64,000 nucleotides of DNA from Caulobacteraceae bacterium (lineage in GTDB: Bacteria; Pseudomonadota; Alphaproteobacteria; Caulobacterales; Caulobacteraceae), in assembly GCA_027487945.1 (NCBI GenBank), contig JAIYCQ010000018.1:1-64000 (forward strand), in the 5' to 3' direction. Below are positions 1-9,161 of the stretch, one piece after another (the first letter of the stretch is position 1; each line of letters starts with the position of its first letter). The position numbers and the translations under genes were made by a program. The notes beneath the pieces were generated by a model. The model searched no databases, was not told where the DNA came from, and saw only the letters and a list, made by a program, of their open reading frames with translations.

Positions 1-705
1 CGGCTGTGGCAGTTGCTGATGAAGGCCTATGAGGAGGTGCGCCGCGCGCCCGATCCCTCGGCCGCCGTCGAGATGGCGCTGATCCGCATCTGCTACGCCG
101 CCGACCTGCCCGGGCCGGAAGAGGCGCTGAAGGCGCTGCGCGACGGCGAACCGATCCCCGGCGGCTCCGGCGGCGGCGGCATGGCCCCGTCGGGCGGCGG
201 CGGAACCTCGGCGACGGGCGGCGGCATGTTCTCCTCGGCCCAGCCGGTGATGGCGACGGCGAGCGCCGCGCCGGCCGTGCAGGCCACGACAGCGCTGGCC
301 ACCTTCGACGACGTGCTGCGCCTGATCCAGACCAAGCGCGACATCACCCTCTACATGGACGTCCAGCGCTTCGTGCGGCCGATCAGCTTCCGGGCCGGGG
401 CCATCGAGTTCGAGCCGGCGCCCCGCGCGCCCGCCGACCTGACCAAGCGCCTCGCCCAGCGGCTCAAGGAGTGGACCGGCCAGACCTGGCTGGTCGCCAC
501 CCAGGGCGGCGGCGGCGCCGAAAGCGCGTACGAACGCGAGAAGCGCGAGCAGAAGGAGGCCAACGAGGCCATCCTGCTGGACCCGTTCGTCAAGTCCGTC
601 ATGGACGCCTTCCCGGGGACGGAACTGCTGGGTGTGAAGCAGCTTGCGATGCCGCAGGGGGAAGCGGTTAGCGTCGATCCCGAGGAGGACGGCGAGGAGG
701 ACTGA
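1..705 (+). CDS. dnaX: DNA polymerase III subunit gamma/tau, C-terminal part (5' end outside window)
   Basis: This is the tail of the clamp-loader subunit DnaX, which loads the beta clamp and tethers the replicative polymerase. The frame is open from base 1 to a TGA at 703-705, so the gene begins upstream and the ATG at 13 is internal. Visible parts are the end of the helical domain III (MKAYEEVRRAPDPSAAVEMA, then LIRICYAADLPGP), a Gly/Ser/Ala-rich linker, and a tau-like C-terminal domain ending in an acidic tail. The identification rests on this domain order plus the downstream ybaB and recR, the classical dnaX-ybaB-recR arrangement. Here an SDR gene and a repeat separate dnaX from ybaB. The ATPase domain cannot be judged from this window. 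Confidence 0.88.
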   Translation, partial: RLWQLLMKAYEEVRRAPDPSAAVEMALIRICYAADLPGPEEALKALRDGEPIPGGSGGGGMAPSGGGGTSATGGGMFSSAQPVMATASAAPAVQATTALATFDDVLRLIQTKRDITLYMDVQRFVRPISFRAGAIEFEPAPRAPADLTKRLAQRLKEWTGQTWLVATQGGGGAESAYEREKREQKEANEAILLDPFVKSVMDAFPGTELLGVKQLAMPQGEAVSVDPEEDGEED

Positions 706-720
706 GGTCCGCTCCGTGCG

Positions 721-803
721 TCCTTCGACACGCGCTTCGCGCGGCTCAGGATGACGTAAGTTTTTACGTCATCCTGAGCCGCGCGCGCAGCGGGCGTGTC
801 GAA
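721..803. repeat. Intergenic inverted repeat, copy 1 of a dispersed family
   Basis: The 153-base gap between dnaX and the SDR gene is largely filled by a near-perfect inverted repeat. The inner arms are 741-759 and 764-782 (19 bases each, 4-base loop). The outer arms TTCGACACG (723-731) and CGTGTCGAA (795-803) also pair. The words TCCTTCGACACG, GCTCAGGATGACGT and CGTGTCGAA recur in the same order in the repeat at 51661-51758, so this is a dispersed family rather than a simple terminator. It would fold into a long hairpin in RNA and could still end dnaX transcription. Confidence 0.85.
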
Positions 804-858
804 CCACGCAATGCCCATCCGCGCCATCAGAGCGCCGAGGGCCTAGGGAGAGAGACCA

Positions 859-1656
859 ATGTCCAAGGCCAACGGCCGCAAGGCGATCTTCATCACGGGC
901 GCGGCGAGCGGCATGGGGCTGGAGACGGCCCGGCTGTTCGCGTCCAACGGCTGGTACGTCGGCGGCGTCGACGTGAACACCGACGGTCTGCGGGCGCTGG
1001 AGCAGGAGCTCGGCTGGGACAACTGCATGATCCGCGAGCTGGACGTCACCAACCGCGACGCCTACCGCCAGACCCTGGCGGACTTCGCCGAGGCGACGGA
1101 CGGCAAGCTGGACGTCCTCTTCAACAACGCCGGCATCGGCCGGGGCGGTCCGTTCGCCGACATGTCCTGGGAAGACGCCATGGCGGTGATCAACATCAAC
1201 CTGGTGGCCGTGCTCAGCGGCATCCACCTGGCCATCCCGCTGCTGAAGGCGACGCCCGGCTCGCTGTGCTTCTCGACCTCGTCGAGCTCGGCGATCTTCG
1301 GCATCGCCAACATCGCCGTCTATTCGGCCACCAAACACGCGGTGAAGGGCTTCACCGAGGCGCTGTCGGTCGAGCTGAAAGCCGCCGGCGTGCGGGTCGC
1401 CGACACCCTGCCCGGCCTGATCGACACCCCGATCCTGCCCGACGAGGCCAAGGCCAACGCCCCGACCGAGGGCATGTGGCGCCTGACGCCGCCGCGCGAA
1501 GTGGCCGAGGCGGTCTGGGGGGCCTACCACACCGACAAGATCCACTGGTATGTCCCGTCTGAACTGGAGGCCTACGACCTCGTCGTCACCCAGCACCCGG
1601 AGATGATCCGGGACCAGATGGCGCAGGCCGGCCTCTTCAACCCGCCCCAGGAGTAG
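859..1656 (+). CDS. SDR family NAD(P)-dependent oxidoreductase
   Basis: A 265-residue classical short-chain dehydrogenase/reductase, predicted cytoplasmic. The cofactor-binding TGAASGMG is at residues 13-20, the structural NNAG at 89-92, a serine cluster near 140-144, and the catalytic pair in YSATK at 155-159, so the active site looks intact. The Asp-Val-Asn after the second strand (VDVN, near 38-40) hints at NAD(H) preference by SDR rules, which is an inference. The ATG follows a purine-rich GGGAGAGAGA. It sits between dnaX and ybaB, where most relatives have no gene, with only 8 bases before ybaB, so co-transcription is likely. The substrate cannot be told from sequence. Confidence 0.88.
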   Translation: MSKANGRKAIFITGAASGMGLETARLFASNGWYVGGVDVNTDGLRALEQELGWDNCMIRELDVTNRDAYRQTLADFAEATDGKLDVLFNNAGIGRGGPFADMSWEDAMAVININLVAVLSGIHLAIPLLKATPGSLCFSTSSSSAIFGIANIAVYSATKHAVKGFTEALSVELKAAGVRVADTLPGLIDTPILPDEAKANAPTEGMWRLTPPREVAEAVWGAYHTDKIHWYVPSELEAYDLVVTQHPEMIRDQMAQAGLFNPPQE

Positions 1657-1664
1657 GTGCAGCC

Positions 1665-1988
1665 ATGAAGGATCTCGGCGGACTGATGAAGCAGGCCCAG
1701 GCCATGCAGCAGAAGCTGGCCGAGGCCCAGGATCGCCTCAAGACCCTCGAGATCGAGGGCACGAGCGGCGGCGGCATGGTCAAGGTCACCCTGTCGGGCG
1801 CCGGCGAGCTGAAGGGCGTGGTGCTGGACGAGAGCCTGCTGGCGCCCGGCGAGGGCGAGGTGATCTCCGACCTCCTCGTCGCCGCCCACGCCGACGCCAA
1901 GCGCCGGCTCGACGCCCAGCAGGCCGAGCTGATGCGCGAGGCCGCCGGCCCGCTGGCCGGGATGAACATTCCGGGACTGAAGTTTTAG
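1665..1988 (+). CDS. ybaB: YbaB/EbfC family nucleoid-associated protein
   Basis: A 107-residue protein of the usual family length, a small dimeric DNA-binding protein that coats the nucleoid. It opens with MKDLGGLMKQAQAMQQKLAE, the typical glutamine-rich helix. It then has a Gly-rich turn (GTSGGGMVKVTLSGAGEL) and ends in MNIPGLKF, close to the family's conserved GLPPGLKLP-type tail. Location between dnaX and recR is the expected context. It starts 8 bases after the SDR stop and is followed by a large inverted repeat before recR. Confidence 0.93.
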   Translation: MKDLGGLMKQAQAMQQKLAEAQDRLKTLEIEGTSGGGMVKVTLSGAGELKGVVLDESLLAPGEGEVISDLLVAAHADAKRRLDAQQAELMREAAGPLAGMNIPGLKF

Positions 1989-1994
1989 GCCGAG

Positions 1995-2142
1995 CCCTTC
2001 CCCCTGGAGGGGGGAAGGGTTGGGATGGGGGTGCGCCCTGTCCGCGACGTTGTGTTGAGGGGCCGTGCTCAACCACCCACCGCTTTTGTAGCCACTGCTC
2101 TCCCACCCCCATCCCCGCCCTTCCCCCCTCCAGGGGGAAGGG
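1995..2142. repeat. Intergenic inverted repeat between ybaB and recR
   Basis: Nearly the whole 169-base gap between ybaB and recR is a large inverted repeat. The left arm is 1995-2033 and the right arm 2104-2142. The arms are about 39 bases, C/T-rich on one side and A/G-rich on the other (CCCTTCCCCCTGGAGGGGGG core), and each arm also contains its own small palindrome. The central 70 bases are unrelated to the arms. The structure resembles a non-coding hairpin/MITE-like element and differs in sequence from the family at 721 and 51661. Confidence 0.8.
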
Positions 2143-2157
2143 AGTAAGCACGGACTC

Positions 2158-2760
2158 ATGGCCGCCGCCGCAGGACCCGAGATCGAGCGACTGATCGCCT
2201 TGCTGGGCAAGCTGCCGGGCCTTGGCCCGCGCTCGGCGCGGCGGGCGGCGCTGGCGCTGCTCAAGCGGCGCGAGCAGCTGCTGGATCCGCTGACCGCCGC
2301 GATGATCGACGCCCAGGCCAAGGTGCGGACCTGCACCACCTGCGGCTCGCTGGACACCTCCGATCCCTGCGCCATCTGCGCCGACCCGGGTCGTGACCGG
2401 GCGCTGATCTGCGTGGTCGAGGAGGTCGGGTCGATCTGGGCCATGGAGCGGGCCAGCGCGTTTCGCGGCCGCTATCATGTGCTGGGCGGCCTGCTGTCGG
2501 CGCTGGACGGCATCGGCCCCGAGCGCCTGCGCGCCGCCGAACTGGTCAACCGGGCCAGCGACGGACAGGTGCGCGAGGTGATCCTCGCCCTGCCCGCCAC
2601 GGTCGATGGCCAGACCACCGCCCACTACCTGGCCGAACGGCTGGCGACGACCGGGGTTCCGGTGACCATGCTGGCGAGAGGCGTCCCGGTCGGCGGCGAC
2701 CTCGACTGGCTGGACGACGGCACGATCGCCCAGGCGCTGCGAGCACGACGGCCGGCGTAG
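2158..2760 (+). CDS. recR: Recombination mediator protein RecR
   Basis: A 200-residue protein of standard length, acting with RecF/RecO to load RecA at gaps. In order it shows a helix-hairpin-helix segment ([20 protein letters not shown], near residues 16-35), a four-cysteine zinc finger (C59, C62, C71, C74) and a Toprim domain from about residue 82. The context dnaX-ybaB-recR supports the call. A large repeat separates it from ybaB, so it may have its own promoter. It is followed by another inverted repeat. Confidence 0.96.
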   Translation: MAAAAGPEIERLIALLGKLPGLGPRSARRAALALLKRREQLLDPLTAAMIDAQAKVRTCTTCGSLDTSDPCAICADPGRDRALICVVEEVGSIWAMERASAFRGRYHVLGGLLSALDGIGPERLRAAELVNRASDGQVREVILALPATVDGQTTAHYLAERLATTGVPVTMLARGVPVGGDLDWLDDGTIAQALRARRPA

Positions 2761-2770
2761 TCTTCGCCAG

Positions 2771-2930
2771 TCCTCCCCAGCTTGCTGGGGAGGGGGACCG
2801 CCGGGACGGCGGTGGAGGGGAGATGCCGCGTGGTGACTCTGTCTTACGCTGAGAGAAGGAGGCCGTGCACCGACTCCCCTCCACCGCGCTCCGCGCGGTC
2901 CCCCTCCCCCTCGCTACGCTCCGGGGAGGA
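2771..2930. repeat. Intergenic inverted repeat between recR and rmuC
   Basis: The 206-base gap after recR is dominated by paired arms at about 2771-2821 and 2874-2930. The arms share TCCTCCCC(G/A)G...GGGGGACCGC...GGTGGAGGGGA and its complement, each with an internal small hairpin. The middle (about 2822-2873) is unpaired. It looks like a third, separate hairpin element; it may insulate or terminate recR transcription. Confidence 0.75.
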
Positions 2931-2966
2931 TTGCCGCGTAGGGAGAAATGCCGCTAAGAACGGACC

Positions 2967-4253
2967 ATGAACCTTTCCGATCCCGCCGCCCTTATCGCCG
3001 CCGTCGCCGGCGCCCTGGCCCTGGCCTTCCTCGGCTGGGCGCTGATGGAACGCCGTCGCGCGGGCGCCGCCGAGCTGCGGGCCTGGGACCTGCGGGAGCG
3101 CTACGCCGAGACCGAGGCGCGGATGAAGCTGCTGGAGGACCAGGCCGGGGCGCAGTCGGAGTTCCTGCGCGTCCAGGCGACGCAGTCGGCCGGCGTCGTC
3201 GCCGAGGAGATGCTCAAGCGCGCCGACGAGACCTTCCGCAACCGCGACCTGCTGGCCCAGCAGCGGCTGGAGGCCCAGCTCAAGCCCGTCGCCGAGACCC
3301 TCGCCAAGTTCGAGGCCCAGGTCACCGCCGTCGAGAAGGCCCGCGCCGAGGAGACCGGCGGCCTGAAGCAGCAGATCGCCGCCCTGATGGAGGCCTCGAC
3401 CGCCACCCAGGCCGAGGCCCGCAAGCTGTCGGCCGCCCTGCGCCGGGGCGCCGGGGTGCAGGGCCGCTGGGGCGAGCAGACGCTGCGCAACGTCCTCGAC
3501 GCCGCCGGCCTGACCGCCCATTACGATTTCTCCGAACAGTTCAGCCTCGACACCGAGGAGGGCCGTCGCCGGCCCGACGTGAAGGTGAAGATGCCGGCCG
3601 GGGCCGTGTTCGCCATCGACGCCAAATGCTCGCTGAACGCCTTCATGGACGCCCAGGAGGCGGTCGATGACGCCGCGCGCGAGGCCGCCCTGACCCGCCA
3701 CGCCCAGAGCGTGCGCGCCCACATGCAGGGGCTCTCCGCGAAGGCCTACTGGGACCAGTTCGCGACCGAGCGGTCGCCCGACTTCGTGGCCATGTTCGTA
3801 CCCGGCGACGGCTTCCTGGCCGCGGCGCTGGACCGGATGCCGGACCTGATGACCGAGGCGATGGACAGGCGCGTCCTGCTGGTCACGCCCACGACCCTCT
3901 TCGCGCTGTGCAAGGCCGTGGCCTACGGCTGGCGGGTCGAGGAGCAGGCGGCCAACGCCGACAAGATCGCCGCCCTGGGCCGCGAGCTCTACAAGCGGCT
4001 GTCGGTGATGGGCGGCCACGCGGCCAGCGTCGGCAAGGCGCTGGAGGCGGCGGTCAGCCGCTACAACCAGTTCGTCGGCTCGCTGGAGACCCAGGTCCTG
4101 ACCCAGGCGCGCCGCTTCGAGGACCTCAAGGTCGACCACGAGGGCAAGGAGATCGTGCAGATCGAGCCGGTCGAAACCGCCGTCCGGCCGCTGGCCAAGC
4201 TGGCCGGCGAGGAGAGCGCGAAGCTGCGCGCCATCAGCGGCGACGGGGGCTGA
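2967..4253 (+). CDS. rmuC: DNA recombination protein RmuC
   Basis: A 428-residue RmuC-family protein, linked to limiting inversions and recombination at repeats. Residues 6-26 form an N-terminal membrane anchor. About 30-170 is a long charged coiled coil. The conserved nuclease-like domain follows, recognisable from QGRWGEQTLRNVLDAAGL, then RRPDVKVKMPAG and AIDAKCSLNAF, and later YGWRVEEQAANA. The ATG follows AAGAACGG. Placing rmuC directly upstream of def is the usual alphaproteobacterial order. Confidence 0.94.
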   Translation: MNLSDPAALIAAVAGALALAFLGWALMERRRAGAAELRAWDLRERYAETEARMKLLEDQAGAQSEFLRVQATQSAGVVAEEMLKRADETFRNRDLLAQQRLEAQLKPVAETLAKFEAQVTAVEKARAEETGGLKQQIAALMEASTATQAEARKLSAALRRGAGVQGRWGEQTLRNVLDAAGLTAHYDFSEQFSLDTEEGRRRPDVKVKMPAGAVFAIDAKCSLNAFMDAQEAVDDAAREAALTRHAQSVRAHMQGLSAKAYWDQFATERSPDFVAMFVPGDGFLAAALDRMPDLMTEAMDRRVLLVTPTTLFALCKAVAYGWRVEEQAANADKIAALGRELYKRLSVMGGHAASVGKALEAAVSRYNQFVGSLETQVLTQARRFEDLKVDHEGKEIVQIEPVETAVRPLAKLAGEESAKLRAISGDGG

Positions 4254-4307
4254 CGCGGCCCCTCGCCACCTTGACGGCCCGAAAGCGGCCCCCTACCTCG
4301 TGAGCCA

Positions 4308-4883
4308 ATGACCCTTCGCCGCATCCTCACCGTCGACAACGCCGCTGATCTGGCCGTTCTCAAGCGCGTCTCCACCCCCGTCGAGGGCGGGGTCACCGAC
4401 GAGCATCGCGCCCTGATGGACGATATGCTGGAGACGATGTACGCCGCGCCCGGCATCGGCCTTGCCGCCGTGCAGGTCGGCGTCGACAAGCGGATCATCG
4501 TCATGGACCTGGGCGACCGGGACGTGGCGCCGCTGAGCGTCAACGACGACACCACCGAGGGCGAAGCCGAGGCCGCTCAGCGCAACCCGCGCTACTTCGT
4601 GAACCCGGAGATCACCTGGAAGTCCGAGGAGCTCTTCACCTACGAGGAGGGCTGCCTGTCGGTGCCGGAGATCTTCGACGCCGTCGAACGCCCGGCGCGC
4701 GTCAAGCTGCGCTACCTCAACTACCAGGGCGAGCCGGTCGAGGAAGAGGCCGGCGGCATGTACGCGGTCTGCATCCAGCACGAGATGGACCATCTCGAGG
4801 GTGTGCTGTTCATCGACCACCTGTCCCGCCTGAAGCGCGACCGCGCCATCAGCAAGGTCAAGAAGGCCGCCCGCGCGGCGTGA
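4308..4883 (+). CDS. def: Peptide deformylase
   Basis: This metalloenzyme removes the formyl group from nascent N-terminal methionine. All three family motifs are intact: GIGLAAVQ (residues 49-56), EGCLSVP (114-120) and HEMDH (158-162). They supply the cysteine and two histidines for the metal and the catalytic glutamate. At 191 residues it is slightly longer than E. coli Def because of an acidic insertion around residues 72-95, which is common in alphaproteobacteria. It lies upstream of fmt, the enzyme that adds the formyl group, with a small minus-strand lipoprotein gene between them. Confidence 0.97.
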   Translation: MTLRRILTVDNAADLAVLKRVSTPVEGGVTDEHRALMDDMLETMYAAPGIGLAAVQVGVDKRIIVMDLGDRDVAPLSVNDDTTEGEAEAAQRNPRYFVNPEITWKSEELFTYEEGCLSVPEIFDAVERPARVKLRYLNYQGEPVEEEAGGMYAVCIQHEMDHLEGVLFIDHLSRLKRDRAISKVKKAARAA

Positions 4884-4899
4884 GCCGGCTTACGAGCGA

Positions 4900-5220
4900 C
4901 TACTGCTTGCGGGTCGTGTCGCCGGCGGCGGCGCGCGCCTCATCAGCGTCCTGCTGGGCCTCGTCCGAGGCGTCCGCAACGCCCGCCTGGACGTCGGCGG
5001 CGGCGTCCTTGACCGCGTCGGCGGCTTCCTCGCCGGCGTTGGCGACCGCGGCGCCGGCTTCCTTCACCTCGGGGTTGGCGGCAATGTCGCCGGCGGCATC
5101 CTTGATTTCGGCGCCCGTAGCCACCGCGCCTTCCTTGATGTCCGTCCGGTCGTCGCGCGAGCAGGCGGCGGCGGTGAGACCGGCGGCGGTGAGGGCGGCG
5201 ACGATGATGAGCTTGCGCAT
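4900..5220 (-). CDS. Small Ala-rich predicted lipoprotein
   Basis: A 106-residue protein with an N-terminal signal (MRKLIIVAALTAAGLTAAAC). Its lipobox-like LTAAAC suggests a lipidated cysteine at about residue 20. The mature part is a charged, alanine-rich amphipathic helix with repeating 'xxAxDAAxD' spacing (KDAAGDIAAN, KDAAADVQAG). This is similar in style to small envelope lipoproteins of the CsbD/apolipoprotein-like kind, but no family is claimed. It has a good ribosome-binding site (GGAAGGGG). It is opposed to def and fmt, which flank it. Confidence 0.75.
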   Translation of the reverse strand: MRKLIIVAALTAAGLTAAACSRDDRTDIKEGAVATGAEIKDAAGDIAANPEVKEAGAAVANAGEEAADAVKDAAADVQAGVADASDEAQQDADEARAAAGDTTRKQ

Positions 5221-5311
5221 GGGACTGGACCCCTTCCATTTCTGTTCGAGCGATCAACGATCTGTGGGCGGCCGGGTTCCCGCAACCCCTCCAGCGCTGT
5301 AAACGCCCGCC

Positions 5312-6238
5312 ATGCGCCTCGCCTTCCTGGGAACTCCTGACTTCGCGGTCCACAGCCTCGCCGCCCTCCTCGAGGCGGGGCACGAGATCGCCTGCGTCTA
5401 TTCCCAGCCGCCCGCGCCGCGCGGCCGGGGCCAGACCCTGCAGCCCTCGCCGGTCCATGCCTTTGCGGAAAGCCGGGGCCTGATGGTCCGCACGCCGGCG
5501 TCGATGAAGGCCGAGGACGAGATCGCCGCCTTCGAGGCCCTGGACCTCGACGCCGCCGTTGTCGTCGCCTTCGGCCAGATCCTGGTGCAGCGGGTGCTGG
5601 ATGCGCCGCGGCTGGGCTGCTTCAACGTCCACGCCTCGCTGCTGCCCCGCTGGCGCGGGGCCGCGCCGATCCAGCGGGCGATCATGGCCGGCGACGCGGT
5701 CACCGGCGTGCAGGTCATGCGCATGAGCCTGGGCCTGGACGAGGGGGCGGTCATCGCCACAGAGACCGTCCGCATCGGCCCGCTCGACACCGCCGCCACC
5801 CTGAGCGACCGTCTGGCCGAGGCCGGCGCGCGGCTGCTCCCGCCCACCCTGGCGGCGCTGGAGGCGGGCACAGCGGTGGAAACGCCGCAGGCCGCTGAAG
5901 GCGTCACCTACGCGAAGAAGATCAAGACCGCCGAGGCCCGCATCGACTGGTCGCGTCCAGCGCGGGAGATCGATCTGCATATCCGTGGCCTGTCGCCCTT
6001 CCCGGGCGCCTGGTTCGAGGCGCCGTCAACGAAGGGAGCGGTTCGGGTGAAGGCGCTTCTGTCGGCCGTGGAGGACGTCTCCGGTCCAGCCGGCGAGGTG
6101 CTGGACGACGGCCTGCTGATCGCCTGCGGCGAGGGAGCGGTGCGCCTGCTGCGGGCCCAGCGCGAGGGCAAGAGCCCCCAGGAGGCCGGCGAGTTCGTGC
6201 GCGGCTTCCCGCTGGCCGCCGGGACGGCGCTGGCCTGA
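5312..6238 (+). CDS. fmt: Methionyl-tRNA formyltransferase
   Basis: A 308-residue enzyme transferring a formyl group from 10-formyl-THF to initiator Met-tRNA. It starts with the typical [12 protein letters not shown]. It carries the catalytic triad residues N105 and H107 in [18 protein letters not shown] and D143 in GLDEGAV, followed by the C-terminal OB-like tRNA-binding domain ([11 protein letters not shown] onward). Its stop overlaps the truA start by one base (TGATG), indicating translational coupling. Confidence 0.97.
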   Translation: MRLAFLGTPDFAVHSLAALLEAGHEIACVYSQPPAPRGRGQTLQPSPVHAFAESRGLMVRTPASMKAEDEIAAFEALDLDAAVVVAFGQILVQRVLDAPRLGCFNVHASLLPRWRGAAPIQRAIMAGDAVTGVQVMRMSLGLDEGAVIATETVRIGPLDTAATLSDRLAEAGARLLPPTLAALEAGTAVETPQAAEGVTYAKKIKTAEARIDWSRPAREIDLHIRGLSPFPGAWFEAPSTKGAVRVKALLSAVEDVSGPAGEVLDDGLLIACGEGAVRLLRAQREGKSPQEAGEFVRGFPLAAGTALA

Positions 6239-6981
6239 TGCCCCGCTATCGCCTGACGATCGAGTATGACGGCGGGCCCTATCGCGGCTTTCAGGCCCAG
6301 GCCGATCTGCCCAGTGTGCAGGGCGCGATCGAGGCGGCGGTGTTGGGCTTTTCCGGCGAGACCGTCCGCATCCACGCCGCCGGCCGCACAGACACCGGCG
6401 TCCACGCCACCGGCCAGGTGATTCACCTCGACCTGACGCGGGACTGGAAGCCGGAGGTGGTGATGAACGCCCTCAACGCCCACCTGGTCCCGCAGCCGGT
6501 GGCGGTGCTGGATGCGCAGGTCGTGGCCGACGACTGGCACGCCCGCTTCTCGGCGAAGGCGCGGCGCTACCAGTACCGGATCCTCAACCGCCCCGCGCCG
6601 CCGGCGCTCGACCGGGGCAAGGTCTGGCATGTGAAGAAGCCGCTCGATGCCGCCGCCATGCACGACGCCGCCCAGGCCCTGGTCGGCCACCACGACTTCA
6701 CGACCTTCCGCGACATGCAGTGCCAGGCTAAGTCGCCGCTGAAGACGCTCGACACCGCCACCGTGCGCCGCGAGGGCGAGATGGTGCTGCTGGAGTTCGC
6801 CTCGCGCAGCTTCCTGCACCGCCAGGTCCGCTCGATGGCCGGCTCCATCGTCGAGGTCGGCGTCGGCCGTTGGACGGCGGCCGATCTCGCCGCCGCGCTG
6901 GAGGCCAGGGACCGCCGCGCCTGCGGCCCCGTCGCCCCAGCCGACGGCCTCTACTTCACCGGAGTAGGCTACGGGGATTGA
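6238..6981 (+). CDS. truA: tRNA pseudouridine(38-40) synthase TruA
   Basis: A 247-residue enzyme that isomerises uridines 38-40 of the tRNA anticodon arm. The catalytic aspartate is D52 within [11 protein letters not shown] (about 47-57). Other conserved blocks are YQYRILNR and FLHRQVRSM. It directly follows fmt with a one-base overlap, so def-fmt-truA serve translation as a unit. Its last 13 bases overlap the convergent thioesterase gene. Confidence 0.97.
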   Translation: MPRYRLTIEYDGGPYRGFQAQADLPSVQGAIEAAVLGFSGETVRIHAAGRTDTGVHATGQVIHLDLTRDWKPEVVMNALNAHLVPQPVAVLDAQVVADDWHARFSAKARRYQYRILNRPAPPALDRGKVWHVKKPLDAAAMHDAAQALVGHHDFTTFRDMQCQAKSPLKTLDTATVRREGEMVLLEFASRSFLHRQVRSMAGSIVEVGVGRWTAADLAAALEARDRRACGPVAPADGLYFTGVGYGD

Positions 6982-7406
6982 GCCGGGAACGGCGTCACGA
7001 ACTGCTGGCCGCTGGCCTTGGCGACCAGGTCGCCGTCCTCGCGCCGGAACTCGACCTCCACATGAATAAGCGACGTCGACCGGGCCACTACCCGCCCCTC
7101 GATGAGCAAGGGATGGGCGCGGCCCAGCCTGAAGAACCTCACCTGCAGATCGGTCGTTCGGTACGCGCGGGCATCCTCGACCACGGTCATCGCCGCGAAG
7201 GCCATCATCTGGTCAGCGAGCGCGGCGATATAGCCCCCGAACATCGAGCCGTCGCCGTTCATGATCGCCGGATGGGACTCCCAGCGCTTGCGCGCCCAGC
7301 CCTCGCCCCAGGCATCGACAAGGCCCAGTCGCAGAGTGGCGACGACGGGTGGCGGCTCCGCATCGCCGGCGATCAGCGCGTCGAGGCGGTCGGTGGCCCA
7401 GGTCAT
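6969..7406 (-). CDS. PaaI/TesB-like hotdog-fold thioesterase
   Basis: A 145-residue single-domain hotdog protein, most likely an acyl-CoA thioesterase acting in the cytoplasm. Evidence is the conserved segment [22 protein letters not shown], in which the NxxGxxxGG turn opens the active-site helix, and the later [20 protein letters not shown] strand pair. The gene is divergent from a TetR-type regulator across only 64 bases, a layout that often means the regulator controls this enzyme. Its 3' end overlaps truA. The natural substrate is unknown. Confidence 0.75.
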   Translation of the reverse strand: MTWATDRLDALIAGDAEPPPVVATLRLGLVDAWGEGWARKRWESHPAIMNGDGSMFGGYIAALADQMMAFAAMTVVEDARAYRTTDLQVRFFRLGRAHPLLIEGRVVARSTSLIHVEVEFRREDGDLVAKASGQQFVTPFPAQSP

Positions 7407-7470
7407 GCGAAGCCCTCTTCGTTTCCGGAGCCGAAAATGTGAGGGTTGCTCGGATCACAGGGGACTCGCT

Positions 7471-8040
7471 TTGACTCACGCTCGCCGCAGCCCGCGCCAG
7501 CAACGGGCGAAGAGCACGGTCGACGCCGTTCTCGAGGCCGCTACTCGCATTCTCGAAGCGGGCCAGCCCTTCACGACCAACCATGTCGCCGAGCGCGCCG
7601 GGGTCAGCGTCGGGACCCTCTACCAGTACTTCCCGGACAAGGCCGCGCTCCTGGAAGCGCTGGGCGCGCGCGAGCGGGCGGTCATGGCGGAGGCGACCCG
7701 CGAGGCCATCGCGGCCGGCATCGAGCCGGCGCGGGCCGCGATCCGGGCTCAGCTGACGGCCTTCGAGGGACGCTCGAAGGCCCGGCGCGCTGTGCTGGCG
7801 GCGATCCTGCGAGATCCACCGAGGCCTGGCATGGCCGACGAAGTCGACGCCGGTGTCGCGCCCTTCGTTCGCGAGGGCGAGCGGCCGATCCATGCCTTCG
7901 TTATCTCACGCGCGGTGATGGGCGTGGTCCGGGCGGCGATTCTGGAAGACTCGCCGCTGTTGGGCACACCGGACCTGGAAGAAGCGCTGGTCCGGCTGGT
8001 CCGCGGCTACGCCGAGGCGTCGCCAAACCGCTCGAAGTAG
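7471..8040 (+). CDS. TetR/AcrR family transcriptional regulator
   Basis: A 189-residue regulator. The helix-turn-helix is at about residues 33-55 ([20 protein letters not shown]), followed by [11 protein letters not shown] and a variable ligand-binding domain. The start is placed at TTG 7471 because CAGGGGAC lies just upstream and the family begins about 15 residues before the first helix. The upstream open frame overlaps the divergent thioesterase gene and is not coding. It probably regulates itself and the thioesterase. Its last 34 bases overlap the 3' end of dapE. Confidence 0.85.
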   Translation: MTHARRSPRQQRAKSTVDAVLEAATRILEAGQPFTTNHVAERAGVSVGTLYQYFPDKAALLEALGARERAVMAEATREAIAAGIEPARAAIRAQLTAFEGRSKARRAVLAAILRDPPRPGMADEVDAGVAPFVREGERPIHAFVISRAVMGVVRAAILEDSPLLGTPDLEEALVRLVRGYAEASPNRSK

Positions 8041-9158
8041 CGGCCGATGATGGCGGCGTAGGTCGCCTGCAGCGCCCGCAGCTGGCTGACCGGGACCTGC
8101 TCGTCGACGGCGTGCATGGTCTGGCCGACGAGGCCGAACTCCAGCACCGGACAGAGGTCGCGGATGAAGCGGGCATCCGAGGTGCCGCCGGTCGTCGACA
8201 GGTCCGGCTCCTCGCCGGTGGTCTCGCGGATGGCCTCCGCCACGACGTCGGTGAACTCGCCCCGGCGGGTCAGGAAGGCCTCGCCGCTGATCAGGGTGGT
8301 CACCTCGACCCGACCCGCGAAGCCGGCCCCGGCCTCGGCCGCCTGCCCCTCGATCCAGGCCTGCAGCTCGGCGCCCCTGTGGGCGGGATTGAAGCGGATG
8401 TTGATCCGCGCCTTGGCCTCGGCCGGGATGATGTTGGTGGCGGTATTTCCGACGTCGACGGTGGTGACCTCGAGGTTGGACGGCTGGAAGCCCTCGTAGC
8501 CGTCGTCCAGCACCCGGGCCTGCAGCCGCGAGAGGATGTCGACCAGCACCGGGATGGGGTTGGCGGCGCGGTGCGGATAGGCGACGTGGCCCTGTTTCCC
8601 GCTGACGGTGATCCAGCTGTTGACGCTGCCGCGGCGGCCGATCTTGATCATGTCGCCCAGCCGCTCGGCGCTGCTCGGCTCGCCGACGATGCAGTGGTCG
8701 ATGATCTCCCCCTCGGCCTGCAGCGCCTCCACAACCTTGCGGGTGCCGTCGAGGGCCACGCCCTCCTCGTCGCCGGTGATCAGGAAACTGAGCGAGCCGG
8801 ACGTCTCGCCGACCTGGGCCACCGCCGCGACGAAGGCGGCGATCGAGCCCTTCATGTCGACCGCGCCGCGACCGACCAGGACGTCGTCGCTGTTGATGTC
8901 GGCCGCGAACGGACCGCTGGTCCAGGCCGCCGCATCGCCCACCGGCACCACGTCCGTGTGCCCCGCGAAGCACAGGTTGGGCCGCGCGGTACCGCGCCGG
9001 GCGTAGAGGTTCTCGATCTCGCCGAATTTCATCCGGCGGCAGGTGAAGCCCATGCCCTCCAGCGCGCGGTGGAGCACATCCATGGCGCCCGCGTCGGCCG
9101 GGGTGACGGACGGCCGGCGGATCAGGTCGCGGGCGAGGTCGAGGACGTCGAGGGTCAT
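8007..9158 (-). CDS. dapE: Succinyl-diaminopimelate desuccinylase
   Basis: A 383-residue M20-family di-zinc amidohydrolase of the succinylase branch to meso-diaminopimelate and lysine. Metal and catalytic residues are visible: H67 and D69 in [10 protein letters not shown]101 in [10 protein letters not shown]131-E132 in TGDEEG, and a late histidine near the C terminus. It is the last gene of the argB-HAD-dapD-dapE run, 3 bases after dapD, and works on the product of the pathway opened by DapD. Its 3' end overlaps the convergent TetR gene. Confidence 0.97.
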   Translation of the reverse strand: MTLDVLDLARDLIRRPSVTPADAGAMDVLHRALEGMGFTCRRMKFGEIENLYARRGTARPNLCFAGHTDVVPVGDAAAWTSGPFAADINSDDVLVGRGAVDMKGSIAAFVAAVAQVGETSGSLSFLITGDEEGVALDGTRKVVEALQAEGEIIDHCIVGEPSSAERLGDMIKIGRRGSVNSWITVSGKQGHVAYPHRAANPIPVLVDILSRLQARVLDDGYEGFQPSNLEVTTVDVGNTATNIIPAEAKARINIRFNPAHRGAELQAWIEGQAAEAGAGFAGRVEVTTLISGEAFLTRRGEFTDVVAEAIRETTGEEPDLSTTGGTSDARFIRDLCPVLEFGLVGQTMHAVDEQVPVSQLRALQATYAAIIGRYFERFGDASA

Positions 9159-9161
9159 GGC

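Noticed and set aside
4880..5302. Plus-strand 140-codon frame between def and fmt
   Set aside because: It is the antisense of the small lipoprotein gene, which has a signal peptide, lipobox and good ribosome-binding site.
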